Shown here piece by piece: positions 53,773 to 64,000 of a stretch of 64,000 nt of DNA. Origin of the DNA: Leptodontidium sp. MPI-SDFR-AT-0119 (Eukaryota; Ascomycota; Leotiomycetes; Helotiales; Leptodontidiaceae); the NCBI GenBank assembly GCA_020726505.1, contig JAHLEZ010000001.1:6572001-6636000 (forward strand), given 5' to 3'. Each line of letters opens with the position of its first letter. The first letter of the stretch is position 1. Made by a program: the position numbers and the translations under genes. The notes beneath the pieces were generated by a model, which saw nothing but the letters and a program-made list of their open reading frames with translations, was not told the origin of the DNA and ran no database searches.

Positions 53773-56157
53773 ATGTCGGATGTCGTGAGGGAACTCAACA
53801 ACGATGAAGCGGGTGAGCCGCAGGCAACAGATTTTATGAAAGACCTCATTCGAAAACACTTAGCAGCGGCCATAGAGCCAGTGATAGCCGAACTTCCAAC
53901 ACCTGATCCGCTTCATACACCGGTTATTGGGTCAATTTTATCGGATGTGCTTCCCCTCTTTGTGGAACAACGAGACCAAGTCGTGGCGCTTTTTCTTAAA
54001 TCAGCCATTGAATTAGCGGAGAGTCTCCCGGAGGAAGAATCAGAGCCGGTCAGGAAGCTTTTGCTAAAATGTGTTCAATATTCCTCGTCTCCTGGTCGGG
54101 ATGGGAGACTGTGGTTTTCGTATTTGACTCTTCTCACACTCTTGAAAAGAGATCTGGACTGCAGAGAAGAAGAACACGCGGCAACCCCACTTCCACATTC
54201 AACTCCCCCTCTTGGAATGTCGATTTCCATTGGCCCTGTCACTGTGGACGTCGCCTTCGCTGACCTACTGAAGTGTTTCTGGACCGACTGGCTGGACTCA
54301 CCATGCCATTGCTGTCAGGAACCATTCTCGGACAAGCCGCCAATACGAACGTTTGCTGTAGCGAAGGAAGAAACTCATTCTACGCATGATATACACATTC
54401 GAATTTTCAACCGACACCTGTCTTGCCTCAAACAGAGCCAGGCCTGCTATATCCCTGTATCGCACGTCTGGGAACCTGCAATAAGAGACGCTCATGCGTC
54501 AAGACTCCCCACATTCGACGCCAACCTTGCTATTTTCTCTGCCATCAAAGCGTTGCTAAGCTCTTCAAGCGGAGTCTTCAGTCCAAATGTGGAGTTATGG
54601 CATGATTATTACAGCGTGCCTCAGTGGAACGAAACCATCCAGAAGTCCCTATTGTTGAATTTGCCCATGATATACCACGATGCCGATGAAATCTTAGTCC
54701 AGTTGTCCGACATAGGTCCATATGTTATCCAAACACTGTTCAATGCAGCGCCAAACAAGGATGATTTGTCCTCCTATATGAAGGATTTGTCCTTATATTT
54801 GCGTCTGCAGCTAATCGCACCGGTACGATCGCTATGCGCATCGCAATGGACAACTCGCATGTGGACCACCATGGAGTATTCTGTTAGTAGAAGGGCCTCA
54901 ATCATGGACCAATCAAACCGCATCTGGAGAACCTATGAGGGGAAACATGGAACCAGCCGGAACACACTTGGACATTTGTTGAGTTGTTGTTCTACGGCAC
55001 TGGCGGGTATCTCCGATTCTGCTTTTAACCTTACGGTCAAAATCTTCACAGTTGTCAATACTTTATCCGACTTGGTGCCGGAGCAAGGGAGCATGGAGAA
55101 TACATGTCTTGGAGAAGCACTCGAGCTGATTGCTCATAAGCAATGCCAATATTTCCGTGACCGCTTCATAGCTCTTAATATCATGCTCAACTGCAACGCT
55201 CTGCCTGGAAGTACTGGTATCCCAACAAACAATATAGACGCCTGTATGTCGGTATTTGGGGGTGCCATGGAGCGTGGCGACCCATCACCTCTCCTTTTAC
55301 AACCAAGGGAAAGTATCCTCGACAGCAATCCTGGCCCGGGAACTCCGTCTTGGTTGGTCGGATGCTATAGCTTTGATGCTGTCGCATGGGATCTGGGACG
55401 TCAAGAGAAACTTCCGGGTCTACGAATCACCGTCAACGGGGGGTTGGTGGAGACGGAGCTAATTTTTGCCGGTGTTATCGAAGAAATCCAGCAGTTTGAC
55501 GTGGAGAAGTGTGGGAATCTTGCTGGAATTGACTGGACAATTGAATTATTGCTCAGAATGGCCCAAGGAGATGGCACAGTCTTGTCAGCAAAGAAGCTTG
55601 TGGACGGACTATATCGCGTTTTCCCACTCGAGCACTTTTACTCAATGACGATGCCGAAACCGCACGACGTGGCCTTTTCGTACGAGGACCTACAAAACCG
55701 GGATATGCGGTTTGCACAACGAATCGAGAAACAACTTGCCAGATACGTCAACGCCCCTGAAGGCGGGCCCGGAGCGAGCCTGCGAGAAGCTGTTGCGTTA
55801 GAGATTTCTCGGATGCTGATGCTCAAGCAACAAACTACAGGTTCGAAGACCTCAACAACCCGCCTTGCATCTTCGTATACGATTGCTGTGCGTCATAGAG
55901 ATCGGGGCGTCGTACGAGGTGAATCTATCTGTCGGGTCAGGTGTCCCAACTGCTCTGTGCGGTCTTTGCTACGCCTTGATCTTAGGAATAACGCTACTGT
56001 TGGAGCCAAAGTCTTTTGGATTCCGGGGTTAACATATAATAAAACGGTAAAAGGTGGTGTTGGCATCGTGCTACACGAAAGACGGATAGTTGGGAGGATG
56101 CTACACGGGACGACGTGCTGCTGCTGTCGCTTGCCCGAGCGAGTCCGGATTGAATAG
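53773..56157 (+). CDS. Divergent HET-like domain protein (794 aa)
   Basis: A single exon runs to TAG at 56155. The second Met (MSDVVRELNNDEAGEPQATD) is preferred; an upstream in-frame start at 53755 adds six residues. The middle resembles a HET domain: YIPVSHVWEPAIRD in the place of YxALSYVWG, VELWHDYYSVPQWN for the WIDAICINQ block, MIYHDADEILVQLSDIG for the IYxxAxxVxVWLG block, and WTTRMWTTMEYSVSR for the final RxWxLQE block. An N-terminal helical acidic region precedes it. The C-terminal part has several Cys-rich pieces (CRVRCPNC; CCCCRLPER at the end). Such HET-like proteins are common in ascomycetes; the function is unknown and probably related to self/non-self response. Confidence 0.7.
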   Translation: MSDVVRELNNDEAGEPQATDFMKDLIRKHLAAAIEPVIAELPTPDPLHTPVIGSILSDVLPLFVEQRDQVVALFLKSAIELAESLPEEESEPVRKLLLKCVQYSSSPGRDGRLWFSYLTLLTLLKRDLDCREEEHAATPLPHSTPPLGMSISIGPVTVDVAFADLLKCFWTDWLDSPCHCCQEPFSDKPPIRTFAVAKEETHSTHDIHIRIFNRHLSCLKQSQACYIPVSHVWEPAIRDAHASRLPTFDANLAIFSAIKALLSSSSGVFSPNVELWHDYYSVPQWNETIQKSLLLNLPMIYHDADEILVQLSDIGPYVIQTLFNAAPNKDDLSSYMKDLSLYLRLQLIAPVRSLCASQWTTRMWTTMEYSVSRRASIMDQSNRIWRTYEGKHGTSRNTLGHLLSCCSTALAGISDSAFNLTVKIFTVVNTLSDLVPEQGSMENTCLGEALELIAHKQCQYFRDRFIALNIMLNCNALPGSTGIPTNNIDACMSVFGGAMERGDPSPLLLQPRESILDSNPGPGTPSWLVGCYSFDAVAWDLGRQEKLPGLRITVNGGLVETELIFAGVIEEIQQFDVEKCGNLAGIDWTIELLLRMAQGDGTVLSAKKLVDGLYRVFPLEHFYSMTMPKPHDVAFSYEDLQNRDMRFAQRIEKQLARYVNAPEGGPGASLREAVALEISRMLMLKQQTTGSKTSTTRLASSYTIAVRHRDRGVVRGESICRVRCPNCSVRSLLRLDLRNNATVGAKVFWIPGLTYNKTVKGGVGIVLHERRIVGRMLHGTTCCCCRLPERVRIE

Positions 56158-56657
56158 GGACGCTATCAATGGCACAAGCCTGTCCAACAGAATCTGACTT
56201 CATCGCCATACTAGGAGCTGATAGTCGAGACAACCATGGCAACTACGCCGAGACTATCTGTCGAGGATCAGCCAGCGCCCACCGCATGTCTATTGAATTG
56301 AATAATTTACCCAATCCAAACTCGGTCCTCCAGGCTCTCTTTGGGCAAACCGCTGGCAGTTTGCGTCTTCTCCTGTTCTATGAAGGGAAGATTAAATCAC
56401 ATGATTTACGATTGTCTAAGGCAGCAATAGTAGATTAAGAAATGATACAATTATGAGAGGTAGAGACCAGTTATAAATACACAACTGCCCTTGTAATGTG
56501 CTAGAACGGAATAGGAAGCCCCCTTGTCAAGGTGCGGTGAGAACAAATCAGTGTGCTAACCGGAAACCGATTCTGCTCGCGACTGTACTGTAACTGAAGC
56601 GACTGTATCGCAGTAGTGAAAAGACGATTTCGAACCCTGCGTAGCACGACTAGATCA
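56158..56657. other. Intergenic region and presumed 5' UTR of the LINE
   Basis: A 89-codon frame at 56169-56438 is open but unrecognised. The LINE 5' end is probably between about 56520 and 56657, judged only from its first ORF; no target duplication was identified. Confidence 0.35.
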
Positions 56658-57896
56658 ATGGCCGTTCCGGCCAACGGAGAGCCCGATGGGTCGCCCGATG
56701 GGCCGCCCAGCAGTTCTCAGTGGACCGCGTCGTTGACACCACAGCACAACTCACCACCGTCATTAGAGTCCAGGAGGATCACGAGAGGATACAAAAGACG
56801 AAAGAACGACATTGTAACATTCACGGGAGCCAATGAAACCCCCAGCTTCGAATTCTCGGGCGGAGGGGAAGGAAGAGGAACAAACCTCGACGAAATCGCG
56901 TGGCTCGTCGCAAACTTGAAAGAGATCATCCTCCAACAAGGCCAGGTCATAGAGACCCTCCGAAAAGAACAAGCGGAATTCAAAGCAAGCCAAGAGCATC
57001 TAAAAACCCAAAATGCAGCGCTACAAGCAGAGATTCGAGAACTCAAGGAGGAGGTACGCCGTGGAACCCCTTCATATGCGAACGCTGCCCGTACGCCGCC
57101 AGTCAGCCCCCCAACGATCATGTCAACCGCTTCACCCCTCAACACCACACCAGCTAACTCCATCGACACGCCTCACTGTAAGGTTGACATCTCGAGAGCG
57201 GGAGGAGAAGGGGATAGGATGTCGGCAGCCATGGTTAGAGCGGCAGTCGAGAAAGAGATCCGAACGATGGACGAACATGGAAATTGGCGATGCCGCGCAG
57301 TGACCGTTGACCCGAAGAATACAAACTGGATTAAAATCGCCTGCCGAAATGAAGCCGAACATAAGCTGGTTAAGAGAGTTGCAGAAACGAAGATTGGAGC
57401 TGGCGTCCGGGTGCTGCGCGACGAGCTCTATCCGATCAAGGTTGATAACGTCAAGCGAACAGCGGTGCTGGATGAGAATAACGAAATCAGAGTAGGAGCG
57501 GCGGAGGCCTTGAGCGAGGAGAATGAAACAACAGTCGCCAAGATCTCGTGGCTGAGCAAGAAGGACGTTCCCAAGGCCTATGGATCAATGGTGGTATATC
57601 TGACCAAAAGTAATGACGCAAGGAGATTCATCGCAGAGGGCTTCTTTCACGCTGGAGGAGAGTTTGGCACGACCAGTATTTTCGAACGCCGACCACGACC
57701 GGAACAATGTTACAACTGCCAAGAGATTGGCCATAAGGCATTCCAATGCAAGAAAGTTCAGAGATGTGCGAGATGCGCCAAGGAAGCCCACCACCACAGC
57801 AACTGTAACGAGGCAGTCTTGAGGTGTGTTCCCTGTGGAGGCCCGCATGAATCGTTTAGTAGAAACTGCCGGAAGCTTTACCCCCCCTCGACATGA
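56658..57896 (+). CDS. LINE ORF1 (Gag-like, three CCHC-type knuckles)
   Basis: From ATG 56658 the frame encodes 412 aa. After a disordered Pro/Ser-rich start there is a coiled-coil-like segment (LKEIILQQGQVIETLRKEQA and LKTQNAALQAEIRELKEEVR). A region resembling the Tad1/LINE Gag middle follows, then zinc knuckles CYNCQEIGHKAFQC, CARCAKEAHHHSNC and CVPCGGPHESFSRNC at the C-terminus. Such proteins bind element RNA. The ORF is uninterrupted, unlike ORF2. It ends in TGA overlapping the ATG of ORF2 (ATGA at 57893-57896), which suggests termination-reinitiation. Confidence 0.88.
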   Translation: MAVPANGEPDGSPDGPPSSSQWTASLTPQHNSPPSLESRRITRGYKRRKNDIVTFTGANETPSFEFSGGGEGRGTNLDEIAWLVANLKEIILQQGQVIETLRKEQAEFKASQEHLKTQNAALQAEIRELKEEVRRGTPSYANAARTPPVSPPTIMSTASPLNTTPANSIDTPHCKVDISRAGGEGDRMSAAMVRAAVEKEIRTMDEHGNWRCRAVTVDPKNTNWIKIACRNEAEHKLVKRVAETKIGAGVRVLRDELYPIKVDNVKRTAVLDENNEIRVGAAEALSEENETTVAKISWLSKKDVPKAYGSMVVYLTKSNDARRFIAEGFFHAGGEFGTTSIFERRPRPEQCYNCQEIGHKAFQCKKVQRCARCAKEAHHHSNCNEAVLRCVPCGGPHESFSRNCRKLYPPST

Positions 57897-60800
57897 GTAG
57901 AACGTTCCGCATGATTCAGCTAAACGTGAGAAAACAACCCGAAGTACATGACAGTCTGATGAACGATGAAGAGGTACAAGGTGTGACAGTATTGGCAGTT
58001 TAAGAACCTCATGCGCGGAGAATCCAGGGCCGGCTCCTGACAACCCCGATGCAGCATTCTAAATGGACCAAGATGGTCCCCTCGTCTTGGAGAGAAGGGA
58101 GATGGCCAATCCGGAGTATGCTCTGGGTAAATAAAAAGGTAGAGGCGAAGCAGGTACGGATAGAGTCCCCGAACATGACAGCAGCGGTTATACGGCTCCG
58201 CGAGCGTCAGGTCCTGGTTGTATCAGTCTACGTACCCGGAGGAGACCCTCAGGCGTTACGAGATTCATGCAACAGCCTGCGCAAGGTAATTCACGATGTG
58301 AGGCAAAACGCCGGCACGGTGGTAGACGTAGTAATTGCTGGGGATTTTAACCGACATGATCAACTATGGGGAGGGGAAGACGTAGCCTTGGAGAGACAGG
58401 GCGAAGCAGACCCAATTATCGATTTGATGACGGAGCTCGCCCTTAGCAGCCTGCTTCCACGAGGCACGAAAACGTGGCACGGCGGAGACTACGAGACGAC
58501 CATTGACCTGGTTCTGGCGTCGGAAGAACTGACGAACACAACGCTCAAATGTACGATACACAAGACGGAACACGGTTCAGATCATCGAGCGATTGAGACG
58601 GTCTTTGACATCTCGGTCCCGGTACCAAAGCAGCAGGAGCGACTTCTGCTCAAAAACGCGCCCTGGAAGGAAATAAATGCCAGGATTGCGAGAACGCTGG
58701 ACACTACCCTAACGGATGGCACCGTACAGCAGAAAACGGATAGATTGATGGCGGCTGTCCTAAAAGTAGTTCACGCTCTAACACCCAAGGCCCGGCCGTC
58801 GCCTTACGCAAAGAGATGGTGGACGACCGACCTAACACAGTTACGTCGTATATACACATACTGGAGAAACCGCGCCCGATCCGAGAGGCGTGCGGGACGG
58901 ACTAGACCAGACCTCGAAGATATAGCGAAAGGAGCATCCAAGTAATACTATAGCGCCATTCGACAACAAAAGAAAAAGCATTAGAACGAATTTCTAGCGG
59001 ACAATGACAACATTTGGAAGGCCGCCAAATACCTGAAGTCTAGTGATGACGCGGCATTTGGGAAAGTACTATAGCTCGTGAGAACGGACGGAATAGTTAC
59101 GGTCGACCATAAGGGGCAGGCGGAAGAACTCCTCTCTAAGTTTTTCCCTCCCTTACTAAGCAACATTGACGATGAAGGACTTAGGCCGCAAAGAGCTTCG
59201 ATAGCAATGCCAGCCATCACAATAGAGGAAGTGGAAAGACAGTTGTTCGCCGCCAAATCATGGAAGGCACCCGGGGAGGATGGCCTACCCGCGATAGTCT
59301 GGAAAGAGATCTGGCCAGTGGTCAAACACCGTGTTCTGGTACTATTTCGAGAGTCTCTGGAAGAGGGAACGCTCCCCTCCTAGTGGCGACACGCTAAGAT
59401 CATACCACTTGAAAAGCCTGGCAAAGAGGACTACACAGTCGCAAAAGCCTGAAGACCGATCTCACTCTTGGCAACTCTCGGGAAAGTACTGGAATCGATC
59501 GTCGCGGAGAGGATCTCGCACGCGATAGAGACATACGGCCTTCTCCCCACCAACCATTTTGGAGCTCGTAAACAACGATCGGCCGAGCAAGCACTCGTAC
59601 TTCTACAAGAGTAGATCTACACCGCCTGGCGGGGCCGACGAATCGTTAGCCTGGTCAGTTTCGATGTCAAAGGGGCTTACAATGGAGTCTGCAAAGAGAG
59701 ATTGCTGCAGAGGATGAAGGCGAGAGGCATACCAGACAAGCTGCTTCGCTGGATAGAGGCATTCTGCTCGGAACGCATCGCGACGATCCAAATCAATGGG
59801 CAGTCTTCCGAGGTCCGAAGCCTACCACAGGCTGGCCTGCCTCAAGGCTCTCCCCTGTCTCTAATCTTGTTCCTCTTCTTCAATGCCGATCTGGTACAAA
59901 GACGAATCGACAGCCGTGGGGGAGCGATAGCTTTCGTGGATGACTTCACTGCGTGGGTCACGGGGCCTACGGCACAAAGCAACCGAGAAGGCATCGAAGC
60001 CATCATCAACGATGCTCTCGACTGGGAGAGAAGAAGCGGTGCGACCTTTGAAGCGGAGAAGATAGCAATCATACACTTCACCCGCAAACCATACAAGAGC
60101 GCCACAAAACCCTTCACTATTAAGGGACAAACTGTTCCACCGAAGGACTATGTTAAGATACTTGGAGTGCTTATAGACGCCAAGCTTAAGTACAAGGAAC
60201 ATATTGCGAGGGCAGCGTCTAAAGGCCTGGAAGTAGTCATGGAGTTCAGGCGGCTCAGGGGGCTCTCGCTATTAACGGCATGGCAATTGTTCACTTCAAC
60301 AGTTGCTCCGGCTGTAGACTATGCCTCTAATGTTTGGATGCATGCCTTTAAAGACAAACTCATGGGACCTATCAACAGGGTCTAAAGAATAGGAGCGCAA
60401 GCTATCTTGGGGACGTTTCTCACGGTGGCAACAAGCGTCGCGGAAGTAGAGGCCTACATTGCTAGCGCACAAGACCGTTTCTGGAGACGGGCAATTAAGC
60501 TGTGGACAGATATCCACACGTTGCCCGAAACTAACCCACTTCGAAGGAATACATCCCGAATGCGAAAGTTTAGAAAACAATATCGCTCACTACTTTACTA
60601 AGTGGCAGAGGCACTTGAAGACATAGCGATGGAGAAGCTGGAAACCATCAACTTATACACGTTGGCACCGTGGGAGAAAAGATTACAAACTATTGCCGAC
60701 GAATTAGCATCGAGACAACTATGTATGGACTGGGGGGTACGTATCGCCGTGAGCAGTTCAGCACGAAATGGAGTAGTCGGAATGGGTGGCGTGATCGAAT

Positions 60801-62135
60801 TACACCAGCCGACACGCGGTGACCCAAGAGATGATATCCTGTCCTTCTCCTTTACACTGGGTAGGAGAGAAGAACAAAACCCTTACTCCGGAGAGTTAGC
60901 AGCGATGGCTAATGCTCTGAGCACACTAATATAGCTCAGATTCCGTCGAATTGTATTGATAACAAGGAACAAAGCGGCTGTGCTTACACTTAGGAAACCT
61001 CGATAATAATCCGGACAAGAGCACATTAACCGTATCTATAAGTCAATAAGAGCCTTAAGAAGAGATGGAAACACGATAACAATCTTATGGCTCCTATCAA
61101 GTGAGGAAGACGAGCTCATGAAGCTTGCCAAGGAGAAGGCTAAGGCTGCAACAAGACAGGGTACAGTACTAGTCAACTTATATTTAGCGAAACGCTGTTT
61201 CCCACTAAAACTCGTACTATTATGGCTTTAATAACAGTACCGGCTCTTTATATACTTTATTATTATTTTTAAGATAAGATTTATTAGTACATAGCCTAAC
61301 TTTTATTAGCAGAGAATATTACGTAATTTATTTGTTTACCTGAATTATAAAGCTTTAAAATGGCACGTGCCCGTTTCGCGTCACTTTTTGCGGGGAAACG
61401 TGGATTTTGTAATAACACGTGAGATAATTTACTTCTAACTCAACAGAACTTATATTAAAATTAAATCTAAGTATAATATATTAAGTGCAACGTTATAATA
61501 AAGAGATAAATAAAAGGAATTAACGTCAAATGTTTGTTACTATTGTTAAGTTGTTAAGTGTAAAGGGTGACTTTTGGTGGGAAATAGCGTTTCGCTAAAT
61601 ATAAGTTGTGGGGTACTGTACCACCCCGCAGACACAGCTCCCCAGAATACGATCAACGACTCTCAATATAGCGCGAGCTAAGCACAGCACCATGAGAGGG
61701 TTACCGGAAAACATTGGAAAATATTCTAAAAGAGTTGACACAGCATTGCCTGGCAAACACACACGACAGCTCTACGACCGACTGTCATGGAAGGAAGCTA
61801 GTATGCTTGCCCAACTCAGGACAGGCATGGCAAGACTGAACGTCTACTTCCACCGAATCAAAGCTGCGTTAACAGATCAGTGCGAATGTGGACAAGCGCG
61901 TGAGACAGTAGACCACTTCCTCTTCCGGTGCAGAAGGTGGACAGCGCATCGTGCCGAGATGCTACAATGCACAGATACAAGCAGAGGGAATATATCTTTC
62001 TACTTGGGCGGAAAGTCTCTAACAGATGACAAGAACTGGGCACCGAATATGAACGCTGTTCGAGCAACGATACGGTTCGCAATAGCCACAGGCCGACTTG
62101 ATGCGAACCAACTACAGATAAATCAGGACACCTAA
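57893..62135 (+). pseudogene. Tad1-like LINE ORF2 (endonuclease, reverse transcriptase, RNase H), RIP-damaged and split by a MITE
   Basis: One frame spans the whole ORF2 if stops are read through. Endonuclease: MIQLNVRKQPEVHDSL, VVDVVIAGDFNRHDQLWGG, and EHGSDHRAIET. Reverse transcriptase: [55 protein letters not shown] and AFVDDFTAWV (the FVDD active site, near 59935). C-terminal RNase H-like region and a CCHC-type CECGQARETVDHFLFRC zinc motif (61890). About fourteen stops occur, nearly all at positions expected to be Gln (CAA/CAG) or Trp (TGG): for example AV-stop-EPHARR, LLQE-stop-IYTAWRG, KPR-stop-stop-SGQEH. No frameshift was seen. A 455-bp MITE interrupts it at 61164-61618. Confidence 0.9.
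61164..61618. mobile_element. AT-rich MITE inserted in the LINE RNase H region (TA duplication)
   Basis: The element starts CAGTACTAGTCAACTTATAT and ends with the inverse ATATAAGTTGTGGGGTACTG. The inverted repeats of about 44 bp also share TTTAGCGAAACGCTRTTTCCCAC. TA flanks both sides (61162-61163 and 61619-61620), as in pogo/Tc1-like transposons, and CAGTA is a pogo-like end. The interior is AT-rich without coding capacity. Removing the element plus one TA rejoins the LINE frame exactly (ATRQG then TTPQTQLPRIRS). Confidence 0.92.
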
Positions 62136-62574
62136 TCCACTACACCCGACCTCACCCACTATCACCTCGTGCCACAGACAGCAGGCACCGCTTCAGTTGC
62201 CGAAGATAGGATGCTGAACACTTGGAGAATTGCCTTCAAGCTAGCCTACTAACAATACTACTAACCCACGAGAATCCGCAAGAAATAGGAAAGAAGAGGA
62301 AACATAGGCTAGAAATGAACTCTGTATGGGCTCGAAGGAGACTAGGACAATTCTTGGGAAATGTATTAGTAGATCAGTGATAGTTGCCCTCTCGGCTCAG
62401 CCGCCGGGCGTAATAAATTGTGTGTGTGTGTACTGTAACTTCATGAGACCCAGTGCCATTGATAGAGAGCTGTTTGCTTTCCGGGACTACATACCACACT
62501 CGATGTGAAGTGTCGTCATCGAGCCTCAAAGGAAACGGTGGAAGAAAAGCTCAGCATTGAATCGAATCTCAAAG
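62136..62574. other. LINE 3' region and short microsatellite
   Basis: This follows the ORF2 stop. It probably includes the LINE 3' UTR, but its exact end is not marked by a clear A-tract or target duplication. A (TG)n tract of about 12-14 bp lies at 62420. No gene is seen. Confidence 0.4.
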
Positions 62575-62783
62575 TGTCGGTGCAGTACCGGTTCAAGCAC
62601 CACGTAGTATATCGATATATCAGTATGGCGACAGAGTAAACAATGTATGGTTGAAAAATCTGCTATTTTCTAAGAGAGTGCGAGGAGGGCCAGACTATAT
62701 ACTACGAAACCCCATCGAATGTGCACCGAAACCATTCCGGCTAGGCTTTGACCCCTGACCTCGACCCGCACCCCCTTTTCCGG
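62575..62783 (+). mobile_element. LTR, family A copy 3, truncated at the 3' end
   Basis: TGTCGGTGCAGTACCGG through CCGCACCCCCTTTTCCGG match the LTRs at 6680-6934 and 41350-41606, with a deletion near the left end (a CCGCATGTGTGAATATATTC part is missing or changed). The last 40-45 bp, including the GGACCAACA end, are gone, so it is a fragment. Confidence 0.85.
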
Positions 62784-64000
62784 AATGGTGGGGTGGGGAC
62801 TTGCAGGCCGGCAAAGGGTGAACAGGGGATCAATGCTGGCAGCATTGACAGAATGCTACATGCAAAAGCTAGGTGCTATAGTTAAGGGTTTCAAACAGAG
62901 AAAGTAGAATCGCAAGCTGTCCAGTGCAAGTGTGTTGGTTTAGTGGTTTAGTAGGGATTTATTTAAGATTTCAAAATCAGGCCACGGGGTCAATCACGAA
63001 AGGCAACTTCACATTTCTCCAAGGTCTGGACAGGAGCGCGGTATCCATAAATGTCAGGCGCGACACAGCCCCAGCCACCGCGCCAAGCGTTCATTTACAG
63101 TAACGAAGTGTCGCCCAGAAACCGAAGAAACCATCGAAGGGTAGTCGCTTACGACAATCATTTCACGACCAGCTCTACAATACAGAAAGAACCCGGACAT
63201 TATCAGCAGCGAGGTGCGAAGTTCGTCAGAGCGCTGATCCTTCAGAGGATTATACTACAGTTTTCCTTGGCCATGTACAATTGTACGTCATATCTAAGCG
63301 CCAGCATCGTTGTTGTATTCTTGAGCTCCAGGTATCTCCCAAGAGCCAGATCACTCCCGGAATCTTTTCTCCTGGGAGGCCATAACGATTCCAAGAGCCC
63401 AAGGGCTCCCAGGAGTAAAGCTCCTGGAAGCCTTCCTCCCAGGAAACCTGCTACTCTTGGGAGCATATGGGTTCCTGGAATCCACACACCCGAAACCAAA
63501 AAGAAAATATTGATCAAATCAAGATGACTTAACTTACCCTTGATTCTGGTGCCACAGTTCGTATATGATGAATATATCTGTGACCGAGAGGCTCTCACTG
63601 GTTTGGATCTTCTCTCGAACCCTAAAGTATTGCTCCTCCATTGAAGGTAGCGGTGTTATGGTCACGTGCCGGCATGGCGGCCATGCGAACTTGATTTTTC
63701 GCATGCCCACCAGTCTCGCATATTCTCGACGTATGGGTGGCTCCGCACCTTCTCCCACACAAACCGATGTTGGTCACAATTCAGGCGTCTATTCTCCTTA
63801 ACTTCGACCCCAAAGTTGATGTAATTTATAGGGGGCATGGTTTTCGGGTAGCGTGGTGTTAGTGAGGTATTTCGTGTAGGAAGATTTGACGGAGGTGGTT
63901 GAGAGTATGGAGGCTTCGCATGAAAGAATCTTTCCTAACGATGATATCGTAAAGCTGAGCAGGAAAAGCGGGGGCAGAAATAAGCTTTCGTTGGTGGCCT
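62784..64000. other. Terminal region without a convincing gene
   Basis: A plus-strand frame at 63051-63527 and an opposing one at 63242-63598 overlap. Both cross a cluster of CTCCTGGGAG/CTCCCAGGAG-like words (about 63340-63490) that can pair with one another, so the frames are probably repeat-made. No domain or splice pattern is supported. Confidence 0.4.

Noticed and set aside
63051..63598. Protein-coding gene near the right end
   Set aside because: Opposing frames of similar length cross a cluster of complementary CTCCTGGGAG-like words; composition and lack of motifs suggest non-coding DNA.

Overview
The window is nuclear DNA of a filamentous ascomycete, probably a pezizomycete; Leotiomycetes is a guess. 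The evidence is short GT-AG introns of about 46-104 bp with CTGAC/CTAAC-like branch points, a PDR-type ABC transporter, a PTH11-like membrane protein, HET-domain and NLR-type genes, and a Tad1-like LINE. Many dead elements carry Gln (CAA/CAG) and Trp (TGG) codons turned into stops, the CpA-to-TpA mark of repeat-induced point mutation (RIP).

Layout. 0-3.5 kb: tail of an MDR oxidoreductase, a broken 2EXR gene, a dispersed repeat, a TPR fragment and a probable LTR. 3.6-7.3 kb (minus): one large RIP-degraded DUF3435 (FluG-domain) tyrosine-recombinase-like gene with zinc fingers and two C-terminal chromodomains, split by a solo LTR. 7.5-10.5 kb: minisatellite, a GAPDH-like gene without the catalytic cysteine motif, and a LINE fragment. 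10.5-14 kb: a small unknown gene, a CSC1/OSCA-like channel pseudogene and a dead Upc2-like zinc-cluster factor. 15.2-20.2 kb: an intact 8-exon PDR transporter (1520 aa). 20-30 kb: unknown genes, including an 817-aa four-exon model, and a seven-exon PTH11-like receptor. 30-35 kb: repeats and RIP-damaged unknown genes.

35.4-47.2 kb is the most striking part. Two intact NLR-like genes, HET-ankyrin (774 aa) and HET-NACHT-WD40 (1295 aa), carry nearly identical internal repeats and sit in a nest of solo LTRs, a TA-flanked MITE and a nested copia remnant. 47.2-49.3 kb holds the copia remnant. 50.5-52.4 kb encodes a secreted SGNH hydrolase with FG-GAP repeats and a likely GPI anchor. 53.8-56.2 kb encodes a divergent HET-like protein. 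56.6-62.1 kb is a nearly full-length LINE whose RNase H region is interrupted by a 455-bp MITE. The last 2 kb contains a truncated LTR and no convincing gene.

The two NLR-like genes fit fungal allorecognition or innate immunity. The transporter, receptor and esterase are ordinary accessory functions. Much of the rest is transposon debris. Exon boundaries were inferred by eye from splice motifs and reading-frame continuity; no search was run.
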